Below, piece after piece: positions 1-11,720 of a stretch of 64,000 nucleotides of DNA. Position numbers and translations under genes: made by a program. The notes under the pieces are model-generated. The model searched no databases. It worked only from the letters and a program-made list of their open reading frames with translations, and had not been told where the DNA came from. How positions within the stretch are numbered: position 1 is the first letter of the stretch; every line of letters starts with the position of its first letter. The DNA is from Albula goreensis (taxonomy: Eukaryota > Chordata > Actinopteri > Albuliformes > Albulidae), in contig CM040749.1 in assembly GCA_022829145.1 (NCBI GenBank), positions 19,801,987-19,865,986 on the forward strand, read 5' to 3'.

Positions 1-31
<31 letters not shown>
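1..31. repeat. (AC)n microsatellite, cut by window edge
   Basis: Perfect AC dinucleotide run of about 15.5 units that begins at base 1, so its true length is unknown. Confidence 0.98.
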
Positions 32-35
<4 letters not shown>

Positions 36-3000
36 CAATGCTAGACCTTGGCTCTGCAGTTTGGTGGGTTTTCTCTCCAGAGCAAAACAAATAATGTGAG
101 TGATAAAATCAAACATCTGGATTTATGTCCTCAGTTTTAGTGTCAAAAAAAGACACTGCTTACTACTTCTGCCCACAGCACACCTGTAAGGTAGGCTAGT
201 CTGGACAATATCTGACAGAGCTGTTGGTGGTTTGGTTTTCATTTGGTTTGACAGAAAGCATAATTGAAAGTCACACAGAACCCACATTGAGCAAGCCAAC
301 ATGGAACTCTACAGGAAAGGGCTGTTATAATGAGGCAGTAGGATTTATTTCACACCTGCTCCATTATCTTTTACAACTTATTTTAAATTTGCATGAGATT
401 TCACTCTTTATCTTCACATAAATAAATTCATAGTTAAATAGGGGGTGAAGTGAAATATACCGCTTTACAAAGTAAAATGTGATACAAGTGATCTTTGAGT
501 ATTGAGGCTGTTGAGGAGTGAGTGTGGTTCCCATTACTCTAGTTCTAAATATAAGAGTCTGTAATTGGGGAAAACATGGGTCTGCCATAATAATGGGAGG
601 CTCCAGTGGTGTGCTGCTGAGGTTAAATCACTGAGGACATAAACCCAGACAGATTTGTGTGACTGTGGATGTGTGATCCCCCGGTTACCCAACAGTTTGT
701 ATTCTTAGTTGGACAGCTTGACGGTACAAGCTGTGAAATTAAGTCGTCAGCCATGAGGCAGGTAAGACACCTCAGGCAATAGCATAGTGCGCAGCCCTGT
801 CTCTGCCTGATTTGATCTGTTTTGCAGCCCAGCAAATGCTCCAGGTGACTGCAGCATGTCAGTGTTTTTCTCTGATACGTAGGTTTCTCTAAAACCTGAC
901 TGGGTGACTCATCACTCAGACCTGGAGACACCTTGGAGCACAGCTTGCTGGTAACTTCAGGATTGGCAGGTCTCTGGGTGAGGGAAGGTTTCTTGCATCA
1001 GATAAAGAACTCATAATAAGAACATGTAGGGGGGGAAAACTGTTGTTTTTGCCTCCTGAGACAAAATGTGATTGACCTTGTTTGGGAGACAGAAAGTAGA
1101 AATATGAGAAGAGAAAAGACCTGTCTGAGTCGTCCCAGAAAAACATGCTGGCCCTCTTTCAACTTGGATTCTGGGAGATTTCTTGCTAGACTATTGAATT
1201 TGAAATCTGATTTTGATTGTGTGTTAATTCATTTCTGATCTGGTCCATTGGGAGTTGTGCACTTGAAATTCATTCAAACCTGTAAACATACATCCAGACA
1301 TCATGCCTGCTTCAACCCGTTAAGCTGGTCTGAAAGTGATTCCATTTATGTTTGACCGAACAGGATGATCCTCCATCCCACCCCCTTTTGCTTTCTCTGC
1401 CCTTTAATAACACTGCCCCTAAGGCATGGCGTGGACTAAGTTACGTTAGCGTATATGATAATGTCATCTTGCTGAAAGGTAAATTGCTCTTTGGTCTAAA
1501 AGGGATGCTAAAGTACCTGCGGCAAAGGTGAAGTGAATAGGGGAGCTGGTGTCAGCCATGGCACTGATGACGGCAACAATTATGAAGGACGGCAGCCATA
1601 ATCTGTACAGATGAAGTGTAGTAGCAGAAGAGTCAGGTTACCAGCTTTATTAAAAAAATGAGTGCAATTCATCCCTACTCCAGCCTCAGTAAACCCTTCA
1701 GGTGCTGTCAGTGTGAGTGTTGAAAGCAGATTGAATGTCCTTGGTGTCTGCAGTGTATGGTATTGGACCTATGTTTCTTATCTTCCATCTCCCTGCCCCC
1801 ACAAGCCTCTAGGACAGAAAAGCAAATGTACTCTTTCTTTTTAACCTCCTGCCTGAAGCTTCTGAAATTGTGCAGTGGAATCAGTTCAGTGGTTTTAAAT
1901 ATATATGAGGCTAGAATGGATGTTAATGAATGCTTCGTGTTTAGCTGATAAGCTGGGTCTATCAGGAGTAGTGAAGTTGAGAAAGTGCCAGCGCAAGGCC
2001 AAGATAAGACCCAGCAGAGTAGTGTGCAAGCAGCAGCACAGTGTGTGTCTGGGTAAACTCTGCACTCTGTTTATATCTATGGCTAAATTTAGCCTCTGAG
2101 TCACATACGGCAGCCAGTAATGTGACTTACCCACAATGCTCTGCTCACCTGACTGATTCAACTCTTGTAAAGGTCAATCTCAGGGACTTTCTGACACAGT
2201 TTTCTCTGTTCTAAGCAAGCCAATTAGGGCTGCGGTCCTTTACATTAGTTCATGTGAGTGCAGGGGTGGGGTTGGAAAAAGAGACATTTACTGCCATAGA
2301 TCTACATTGTATGACAATGACTGTATGATTCTAGAAGCTGCTGTTACGACATGTGAATGTTTGTCAGTTGTTGAGGAATTGCTGCACCATCTTGGGCAGT
2401 TCTGGCATACAAGTTTGTGTTGGAAACTCAAACTCCCGAGAAACCAGGAGATCACACGTTCATGCCATAATAAAAGTGAATTTGAGTCCCTGGTGTGGCT
2501 GATGTCCCCAGACATGATCTCCACATTTGTTTGCAGATGTACATGTCTGGGTTTGACTGCCCAGTGTGTGTACCTGTTTAAATTGGTAACTAGGGAAACA
2601 AGGTGATATTTGCCGTCTGGTTGTTATCAGGTTTGCATGGAGAGGTGCCTGGGCCATTACTGTATTTGGTTACTAAGTACCGCCAGTAAAGGGGGCATTG
2701 TTCCTGCTCAAAATCCAATGGGCAAATAACCCATGCATCTGTTCTGGGTAAACTTTGGCATTGTCCACCCCGCACCATCTTTGTGTGTTTGGTTGTGCTT
2801 TTAAACAGCCCTGTGGAGGAAAAGAAGGAATCTAAACTACAAAATTTCTAACAAGGCACTTGTCAAAATAGCCAATGGTACTGTTTAAAAATGCTGCAAC
2901 AGAAAAGTAGGGCTATTAAAATTCTCAAGGGTACTTCAGACAGCTGATGGCAGCTCCTGATTTTATAGGGATGAAGTACAAAACTAGTCTGTGGAGAGTG

Positions 3001-4935
3001 TGCTGGAGACTGCATGAAGCCAATGGGGCTTATGCAATGAAGTGCAATTTTTCACAGCACTTAACTGAAACCCAATAGGATCTCATGCCTCATAAATATG
3101 GAGGGGGGAAACCTTAATGTAAACAGCTCATTGTCTGTTTTGCGTGAGGATATTTTTAGTATATTTCTTATAACCATGGAATCCTTTGAATCCTTTGTGA
3201 GTAATTCATACTTCAGTAAAAACAGATGTGAGAACATAGGCTAGCTAGCTAATGTTTTACAACAAAACCATAGGTCCACTCTTCTTCCTGGGTCACGCAC
3301 GTTGGATTTTCATAATCTTCCCTATTTTTATGTTGTTTGTCTTCCACTTTAATAACCAAGGCATCTTCTTATCTGGCCTTTGCTTCTCTGCATGGAGTGC
3401 ATGTATGTGATCCTCCATACAGGGGAGACTTGACTCGTGTGAAGATATCTTTTCAAGCCAGTCATGGTCCTGCCTCCAGAACTCCCTAATCCTATTTAGT
3501 GCAATTATCTTATCTCCCGTTCTCAATGGGACTGATATCATTATCCTCAAAATAGTTGAAAATCCCAATGGGTCTCCTGCCAGCAGAGAAAGACGGCATC
3601 AGCAGCTTTTTTCACAGTGTTATCAGACGCTTGAAGATACAGGACTTTCAGTGTAGTTAGTCTGAGTTGCTCCAGAGCAGCTTTTTAAATAACGTTGGCA
3701 TTAAAGCATCCTGCTCCTCATTTCCTTTATTTGAAAATGTATGGAGCAATAAGGCCTCTGGAGTTTGGTATTGCTCAGAGATATGAGTGACTTGTGGAGT
3801 TGTCCCTGGTGGATTTTGCCATGCAGTGTTGATTGTGGGCGCTGTGCTGTGTGTTTTGGAATTGTCTATATGAACAGCTGGGTCAGGGTTAGCGTTGGGC
3901 ACAGCTGTAAACAGGAGTGGGAAAGATGGGCACTCCACCTCACTGGGGATTAAGAGGAAGGAAGCCTCTGCTACTAGGCAAGGTGGTAGCTCTTAAAAAC
4001 TGGCTGCATGGTGGGTACTGGGCATGCCTTCAGTCTAGGATTGCAAGCTGCCAGGATTCTTGAGAAACAGTTGCCCTCGTGATGACCTCTCTGGTTCCTC
4101 CTTCAGCAGGTCTCAGTCCAGCTGATCAGTGCTTTGGGTGTGTGTGGACATGTGTGTATGTGTGAGCATACATAGTTCTTTACTCAACCATATGACCTCT
4201 CTTTAATTATTAAATGAGTGAGGAAATAGCTGGCTGTACAAACATATGGCTTGATCATTAATATATGTCAGATTTACTACCTGTTTAACATATTCACACA
4301 TGTTAAGTTTGCATGATGCATTTATATTTCTACCCACAGAAACACATAATCCTTTCCTCTGGCCCTCAAATTCACTGTGTGCTTGGTGCTGGAAGTTTCA
4401 AAACAACTCCATACCCTGCTATTAAGGAAATTATAGAGCATGGTTTTATTTTGGAGTAAATGTAATCAAGCCTCTCTCATTTACACATTTGAATTGAAAT
4501 GCTCAGCTTCTGAGTGACTTGGTTGTCATTGGCATTTGATCAGCTGCTAGTATGAATCAAAGTTGATGAAGAGATGGCAGAGGATGCTGATCTCAAGCCA
4601 GTCTGAGTAATGGGGGGCAGTCCCAATAATGTGCGTGGGACAGACAGCATGACAGTTGTGTTGAGCGCAAACACAGACTGTTGTGAAAATATCAGTGTTG
4701 TTCCAGTGCCTAGTCTGGATAGGTTCACCCAAGTTTACTCCATGCTGTAATGAAACTGCAATGCCATTTGCCAGATATAAAATTAAAAAACTAACTCCTA
4801 ACTGTTCATTCATGGTCAATAAATGAAGTCATTCTGGAGCTCCTTTACATTTTAAGTACAGTCTGTATTTGTCTTCTCTATGTTTGCCATCTGTTTGTTT
4901 TCTGACTCCCTCTCCCTATTTGTCTTTTGTTGTAG
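32..4935 (+). other. Presumed intron upstream of the terminal exon
   Basis: No exon with paired splice sites was recognised. The longest open frames are about 100 codons (623-931 minus, 2307-2606 plus); they overlap on opposite strands and show no recognisable domain. The last 30 bases are pyrimidine-rich and end in TTGTTGTAG, a good 3' splice acceptor. Calling this stretch intron is an inference from that acceptor and from the 3'UTR-like sequence that follows. Confidence 0.35.
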
Positions 4936-5009
4936 TACCACAGAAACCAAAGGAACCAGCGACCAGGATGGTGGCGTCTGGCGATGGCTTTGTACACATT
5001 TCTGTTTGA
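4936..5009 (+). CDS. Candidate terminal coding exon of an unidentified gene (partial)
   Basis: A pyrimidine tract and TAG acceptor end at 4935. I favour the frame that takes TA (4936-4937) as the last two bases of a split codon. It then gives 23 codons beginning PQKPKEP and ending DGFVHISV, with TGA at 5007-5009. The C-terminal I-S-V would fit a class II PDZ ligand, but that is only a pattern. Two other readings exist. The frame starting TAC at 4936 is open for 38 codons to TGA at 5050, with RPGWWRLAMALYTFLFERE in the middle. Alternatively the exon may be internal, because AG|GTGAGA at 5047-5054 is a respectable donor and would make a 113-nt exon. I do not recognise the protein in any frame. 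The long T-rich sequence ending in a polyadenylation signal supports a last exon. Confidence 0.3.
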
Positions 5010-8000
5010 AAGAGAGGGTGTTGCTCGACAACAGCAAGCTGATCAGAGGTGAGAAAGCTGGGCCAACCCCCACCAGCTGCCACCCCTCTTCTGCCTTGAT
5101 GAGGGCCTGAACTTTAGATGGCACTGTAAGATTGAACACGGGTTTTGGGGGAAAAAATGAGAAAAAAAGTCACCGCGGGACGGAGACTACATTTTTAAAG
5201 AGATTTTTTTCCGAGCGGAAGCCATGTTGTTCATGAGATTTGTCTACAGGAACATGACCCTATTTTCATAAGTGTAAAATAGTATTTTGTACAGTACAAT
5301 ATGATATTACATTGTTCTTGTTTTTTTTTATTTTAATTTTTTTTTGCACTTCCATACATGTACATCTTGAACGACCTCTGTTTGTCCTGGGAATGCCTTA
5401 TTTTCTCCTGCCACAGTGGAAAGACTGTTAAAATTGAGGGAAAAATGGGACAAGAATTCTGATGTGGGACTGGGGTACAGACAGGCAGGAATCTTAATCT
5501 CAAACTGTTTTCAGGGGTTCTGTTCTGAAGTTTCCCAGGTAATCGATCAACTTGACAACAAATACATTTCCAAAGAGGCAGTTTCTCAGAACAAAATGTT
5601 TTTGCACCTCAAGTCGTACTATTCCTTACTGTTTTTTTTAACCGTTTTCTTAATTTTTGAATATGATTTGTTCTTCCAGTATGTTTTAATGAGTCTACTT
5701 TTGTTGTATTCTTAAAATGTTTTTCAGTGTGTTTTACATAAAAACATAAATAATGTAAAGCTGTCAGCCATCATTAGATGTAAAGCCTTCAATTGCTCCT
5801 TAGGCAAAATACTATCTACCTGCAGTTTTTGATCTGGTGTCATGTCACTGAAGATCTAATGAAGTAAGATGAATGCATACTGAAAGACATTTTTTAGAAG
5901 GTTGTGCTCTGCAGACTGGGGAAATGCATATAAACACTGTCCATTTCAGGCCCACAGTGTTTCACACCATTACTGGTTAAAGCAAAGGTGCTACATGGTA
6001 GGTAAAACACCTGTACCACATCTCTTAGACAAGAGGCGTCATCAGGGATGCAAAGTTTGTACAGTCTAATGGACTACTTCTTTGCATCTCTGTTGTTTTT
6101 AATGTTTCCATCAGCCTGCATAACTCATTCAGATGTGAGGAGTGATGACTAGCAGATCCTTAATAAGTTGCCCTGTATCTGTTATATTTGCACTAGTGCT
6201 AGTCAGTTGTGGATAGGCAATGTACAGTGCACAGCTCATCTAGCATGCTCCTGTTGGAGTGATGCTGTAGCCAGTCCATGGGAGAGGTGTGAAACTGTGG
6301 TGGGATGAATTGCATTTACAATCACACAAAGAATGCGATGCCTGTGTGTGCAGAGAAGGGTTTTTTTTTTCTCAAGACAAGCCTATTCAACATTCAATGA
6401 AGGTTATTGTATTCTTTCTGATATCTCACGTTGAAACAAATCTTTTAATACATACATGTGGGCCTTTTTTCGTGTTCTTAGTTGTCTGAACTGGTGGTCG
6501 CATATTACCTTGGGCACTGACTGAATAAAACATATTATATAAACTAAAAATATTCATTAATATTGATAACAAGGTGTGCGTATAGACAGCTCACACAACT
6601 TAACATGGAATGGGAAATTGGTTGAGTTTCAGTATTTTCAGGTCCATAATAAAATGTATTTTTCTAACACACCTACTGCCAATGCTTTAGACCACTTGGT
6701 TTCTGAAGGCCCAAATGCAAAAATCTACAAAGAAACCTGTGAAATGGCTACATCTCTCATCCCTCCAGATGATGGTCTGGGTTTTGTAACTATTTTCAAT
6801 CTTGTTTTGAAGTGACTTTGAAATTGCATTATGGTATAGATGACCACTGATTTCCCACACAAGGTTTTGTACAGTACAAGTTGATAGGTTCAAGAATTGG
6901 AACATTTTTAAAGATGTTTTGAAAGAAAAAAAAATACATTGTTAAATTGAAAATATGAATATGTTTGAAGACACTGATGTGTTTAATTTGTTGCATTTTG
7001 TTACTGTTTCTTTTTTAATTTCTTTTGACATTCTTGTCCTTTTGTCAGGAATCTGTATGCATAGAGAAGCACTCTGGAAACGCTCACTATGGCATTAAAA
7101 GTGTTCTTAGGTAACATTATCACCAATATATGTTTTGATTGGTTGTAAAAGAATCACAAATTCTTGTGACATTTATAAAAACACCATCTCTTGGCCCTCA
7201 AAATACCCTTAAGGGAGGTGTAAAGTGCCAAATGGTTAAGAATAAGTGAATGCCATAGTTAAGTGTATTATGTTGTGTTCTAATCCCTCATATCCTTCTA
7301 TATGATAACAAGAATTAATTCAGCAGACTGAACAGTTACACAAAGTACCCAAACAGCTGAGTGGCTGTTGCATGTTGATCTTATCTGAAAAACATTTAGT
7401 GGACCAGAAGAGGGATGCAAGGGAAAGAAAGGAGCCTCTCTGTCTATCTTTATCTAACCCTTGGTTTGGGTTACTGTCTATCACAAGACAGACATGCAAA
7501 TTCTTCAACAAAGACAGATGTTTTTATCACATATTTAACAACTGTTATGGAGGACTAATGCTTCCGTACACTGTAGCTTAAATGTTGTTATGCGTTCCAG
7601 AGAACCAGATCTCACTGCCTTATTTTTTATTGATGTAACAAAAACACTGGTGCAGACGTCCAAATTAAAGATCCTTTTATCTTAATTAAAAATGAACAGA
7701 AAGTCCATTGAAGCAGGGGCTACTTCTAAAGCATGTGATATGGTATGAGATGCACCGAAAGCTTGTTTCCTGCAAATTTCTGAACGCTGAGCCAGTAAAG
7801 TAACCCCTTGCCTCTCTGTGGCTTGACAGGTCTGTCTCAGTGCTTCCCAGCTTCCTTCTACATGTCTACTGCTCCTGATTTAACTTCTCATAAGGACGTT
7901 GTTTTTCCTCTTTTCAGTTTTTTTGTTTGTAATTTATTTTTTTATTTATTTTGTGTATATTTGCCCATTGCTACTGTATAGATTTCTCTGTGTGCAATTC

Positions 8001-9710
8001 CTTAGTTTTGGATATGTATATATATGCTTTATTCTGTGCTGAGTGTTGGGGCCAGCATTGTCTCTGAGAGTTGAGTAAGAGCCCAAAACATTAAAATCAC
8101 AGGCCTATTCATTCTCTTCGTTGTGAACTTGTGAACATTCTGCAGCAGTTGGAGCTGACTGGGAGGGTCACTTGATGTGGGGAATTTGGAAAGATCATTC
8201 CAATCTAAACAAATTCCTCTCATTTTATTGATGCTGTCAGTGAGGTTCCTCAGGGGATGGAGTGGATGTAGCACAAAAGATTGACACCTCCAGGCTTATC
8301 AGTCACAGCCTTGGCCCTATTCACTTCCGGCACAAAACCCATGTCTGACATGCTCAGCCAACTCAATTACTTTACTGGCAATTATAAGAATCCCATATTT
8401 GGAATCCTAATTTAGCACAGTGCATAACCAAAGGAAGTTATGATGATCACAGCAGTAATGGTGACCATTGTTTCGGTGCCATTCAGGCCCCTGCTTTTTG
8501 TGCACATGTCCAGTGTTCCCATCTGAAGTTGCTGAGCATGCTCACTCGCTTTGGGTAAAAGCATTTTGCTTTAATTTTTTTTTCAACTAACAAAAACTAA
8601 ATTATGTCAGAAGGCTGTTTGTAATCAACATGCACTGGAAAGTAAGTTGTATTTGTATATCTTGTGTTCTGATATTTCTGGTGTTGTGGTATTCTCTGGA
8701 TTGTTCTCTCAAAACTGTCATGTGCTGGATTTATGAAGTACAACTGGATTTTCGGTACTTACTGGCCCTTTTCTGGCATACAGCAGGATTTTAGATGGGT
8801 AATACAAGGGAAGCAAACCACCATGGTGCCCAGTATTAGTTGTTTGGTGGGGTTCTATGGTTGTGCAGAGGAGTAACTGGGAGAGTCCTCCTCCACAAGT
8901 CAGCATAGACCTCAGGAGTGGAACTTCTGTGTTGTGTAAACCGTCAGTGTCTTGAATTTTTTTAAATCAATTTTTATTGAATTTGAATTTCTTAAAAAAA
9001 AAAATAAAAGGGTTTGTCCTTTTTACTGCTGTTTACTGTTTTAATAGAAAAAATAGCATTTGCTTCCTTTTTTCTTGAATTTTTTGATTGAAGAGTTTCT
9101 TGCAAAATGGTCTACTTTTGTAAAGACAACCTTTGACTTTTAAAATCTTTTTTGGTGCTTTTTTAGCATTTTTATGAAGTCCGCTGTCTCTGAAAAAGGA
9201 CTTTTTATATGGAATAAAAGCAAAGGTGTAATATTTCTGCTTTTAGTGTTTAAATGTAATGTACCCAAATTGAAATGTCAACCAACACATTAAGCAGCAA
9301 TGTATATTATTGGAATCTAAAAAGATGAAATAATCAACTGAAGAACCAAATACCTTCTGTCTGATAACCCATGTACTGTACATTTACATCAGAAACCCTG
9401 GAAATTGCCTTTAATTTACTCTGGTTTCCAAAATGTCTTGAGGATCACACACTCACTGTATCCCATTAAATGAGACCCAGCGAAAATGTAGCATTTTTGT
9501 AAACATTGACTGTGTGTCTTCGAGACTGTACTGTGCACTCATTACCCTTTTTTATGTTTTATAAATACAGTATGGAAGTTGGGGCGATTTGTTTTATAGT
9601 GCAATATGCTGTACATAAGAGCTTGGCTCTACAAATCTTTTTGTTGTTAAATTGGAAAATTGGTACATTTGTTTTTTTTTTTCAATAAAATCTTAAAGTT
9701 TGAAGGTGTC
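5010..9710 (+). other. Candidate long 3' untranslated region
   Basis: About 4.7 kb, T-rich and without convincing coding potential. The opening part (5150-5310) contains a CpG-rich GTCACCGCGGGACGGAGAC and then a block around GCCATGTTGTTCATGAG that looks constrained. AATAAA hexamers occur at 6524, 9003, 9213 and 9684, so several mRNA 3' ends are possible. Pumilio-type elements (consensus TGTANATA) occur as TGTATATA at 8015-8022 and TGTACATA at 9610-9617, the latter about 70 nt before the last poly(A) signal. Such long, element-rich 3'UTRs are common in neural and developmental genes. The assignment is inferred from composition and signals, not from homology. Confidence 0.45.
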
Positions 9711-9712
9711 AT
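9684..9712 (+). terminator. Polyadenylation signal
   Basis: AATAAA at 9684-9689 is preceded by a T11-type tract and followed by AAAGTTTGAAGGTGTC and then a T-rich stretch. This is the usual order of upstream U-rich element, hexamer, cleavage zone and GU/U-rich downstream element for plus-strand transcription. It is the best-formed of the four hexamers in this T-rich block, so I take it as the distal mRNA 3' end. Confidence 0.55.
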
Positions 9713-11489
9713 TTTTCTTTTCATTGACTTTCAGCATGGCATTCCAGTCAAAGTCAAACTCTACTCTCCACAAGTTGAATCCTCATATAAGCTCTTACAT
9801 CTACACCAACACATAGCAGCAAACCTAGAGGATCAAATTCAAACTCACTATACTTATTCTGTATATCAGATTGTAGTAAAACAGCCACAACTAGCTGATG
9901 GATGTATTAATTTTATGAAATACACTCAACAATGAAAATAACAGAACACTGAGAACAGTGAAGAGAAATAGCAGTGCAAATCTTTGATTAGCATATGTAA
10001 TATGGCTGGTTCTTTTGAAACATTTACTGATAGGTGTTATGTAAAATAAGAATGAGACTCCAGTTTTCTGTAAATTTAGAGGACTTTATAGTTCTTCCTT
10101 TCATATGCAGAGGAAAGCTGGCTATGAGAACACGTAATATGGAGAGAAGGCCAGTCACACTGAATTTGGTGTCTACCTAAAGCCTATCCAGTGTCTAGCA
10201 CCACCAAGCCTGGCCTTCAACATCAACACTTAAAGGGTCTCTGCCTGTACTAAATGAACAGACATGCTCCTCTAAGCACTAACTACTCTGTAAATAAAAA
10301 ATAAAATATATCAGTCTGGACTTTTTCCCTGCAATTAATTTTCACCTTTCCCTACCCCCCTTCCATCAACTCACATAATGTCAGGGTACTTTAACAATGC
10401 CATGATAAAATCAAAGTCAATGAGGGAGTCCATTTTTCTAATAACGAACTTTCATATTTAGTTTAATTTTCACTTGTGTTTCTTCCTTTTGTTGCTATCA
10501 ATCACCACAGTTAACCCAGTATTGGCATGAGTAGAGCATTTCTTTTCTCCCTGAGAACTAAACTTCCTCCTAGCAGTAAATGCTTTTACAGCTCAGTCAC
10601 GGCACCCAGTAATGCAGGTTCCAGCTGAAACATGCAATACAGAGCTCACAATGTGCCATAAGCACATTACTGTGTGGATCTGTTTAATAGATTTCTTTTG
10701 TAAAGCTTTTGTATGAAGGAGAATAGTATTGCCCTGCTATGGATTAGCATTGTGTGAATATTTATGGTAGCTGATGCCCTGATCCTATAGCTACTCATTT
10801 TCCTGGTAGAGCCACAGCCATGCCCCATGGTAAACTGGTATTATGGAATACAGGCATATGTGGATTCTAAGAATGAGACTGATTGACTGCAAGGGCGATG
10901 ACATGTGTATTCAGTCTGTTGCTAGTCTAAGTTTATTCTGTATCAATTATATTGACATGGCATGGTCAAAAATGTTCTCCACATTCTGGAAGCTCACTGA
11001 CATCCAAATGGTCTCTGGAAACTGGTATTTTGCTATCCTCTGACCGTCTCAGCCCTCTTTTTTCTAAGCCATCAGTAATGCATTCACATGCATGCAAACC
11101 ACCAGAAACTACCATAAATGTTTTTTACAGATGAGTTTGTTGGAAAATTGTATGAACATTTTATTGTATCTTTGTAATTATATATTTCTATGGAAGAAGG
11201 GAGCAAAATGCATATTTTTAATCAAAATGAATGACTTTCAGTATAATGCATATGGTGAAACGTGATATGTCTCTCAAACTCTCCTCTGAATACTGGTTCC
11301 ACATCAGCTTAGGCTGTGAGGTCAAGGTCAAATCAAATCAGCTGGGTAAACAGACAGTTGTCAAGGCTGCTTGTCTTGGATTCAGGCTTTCAAGAAGCAG
11401 AACCAATTGTTTTCTGCCTTTTCTCTCCCAGAAGTTACCAGCAGTGCAGTTTCTCCTTTTTTTGAGTGCATCCTTATGAAAGGAGGTGA
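9713..11489. other. Non-coding, no feature recognised
   Basis: AT-rich sequence just downstream of the putative poly(A) site. Open frames of 60 to 91 codons occur but without splice context, domain or codon bias. A slightly GC-richer patch near 10140-10240 was noted but not called. Confidence 0.5.
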
Positions 11490-11720
11490 TTTGAAACTAG
11501 CCAGGCGTTTGGCAGCAGTGGTGCCCGCCTGCTCCCCTCCTGCTGTGAGGTCGTTAATTTACTGGGAACAATTGTGTCTGCAGCCTGAACTAATGATGGC
11601 CCGTCTGTGCACACAGCCCAGAGTGGCGGGAGGAAGGCAACACATGAGATGTGCACCAGGAATGACCTGCACTCACTTCTCCAATGGCGCCCCATCAGGC
11701 CCTATACTGTCTCCATTTAT
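11490..11720. promoter_or_regulatory. Candidate conserved non-coding element
   Basis: A GC-richer island in AT-rich surroundings. It contains GAGGTCGTTAATTTACTGGG, a homeodomain-type TTAATTTA core, followed by AACAATTGTG, a SOX-like core (AACAAT) running into an E-box-like CAATTG. Open frames run on both strands (118 codons plus, 73 codons minus) without a recognisable protein, as often happens in constrained non-coding DNA. Conservation is inferred from texture only. Confidence 0.28.

Noticed and set aside
5416-5715. 99-codon plus-strand frame after a CCACAG acceptor, with CAG|GTAATC donor at 5538-5546
   Set aside because: The splice signals are passable and the first 35 codons look protein-like, but the frame then becomes poly-hydrophobic AT translation. 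It lies within the putative 3'UTR and no family is recognised.
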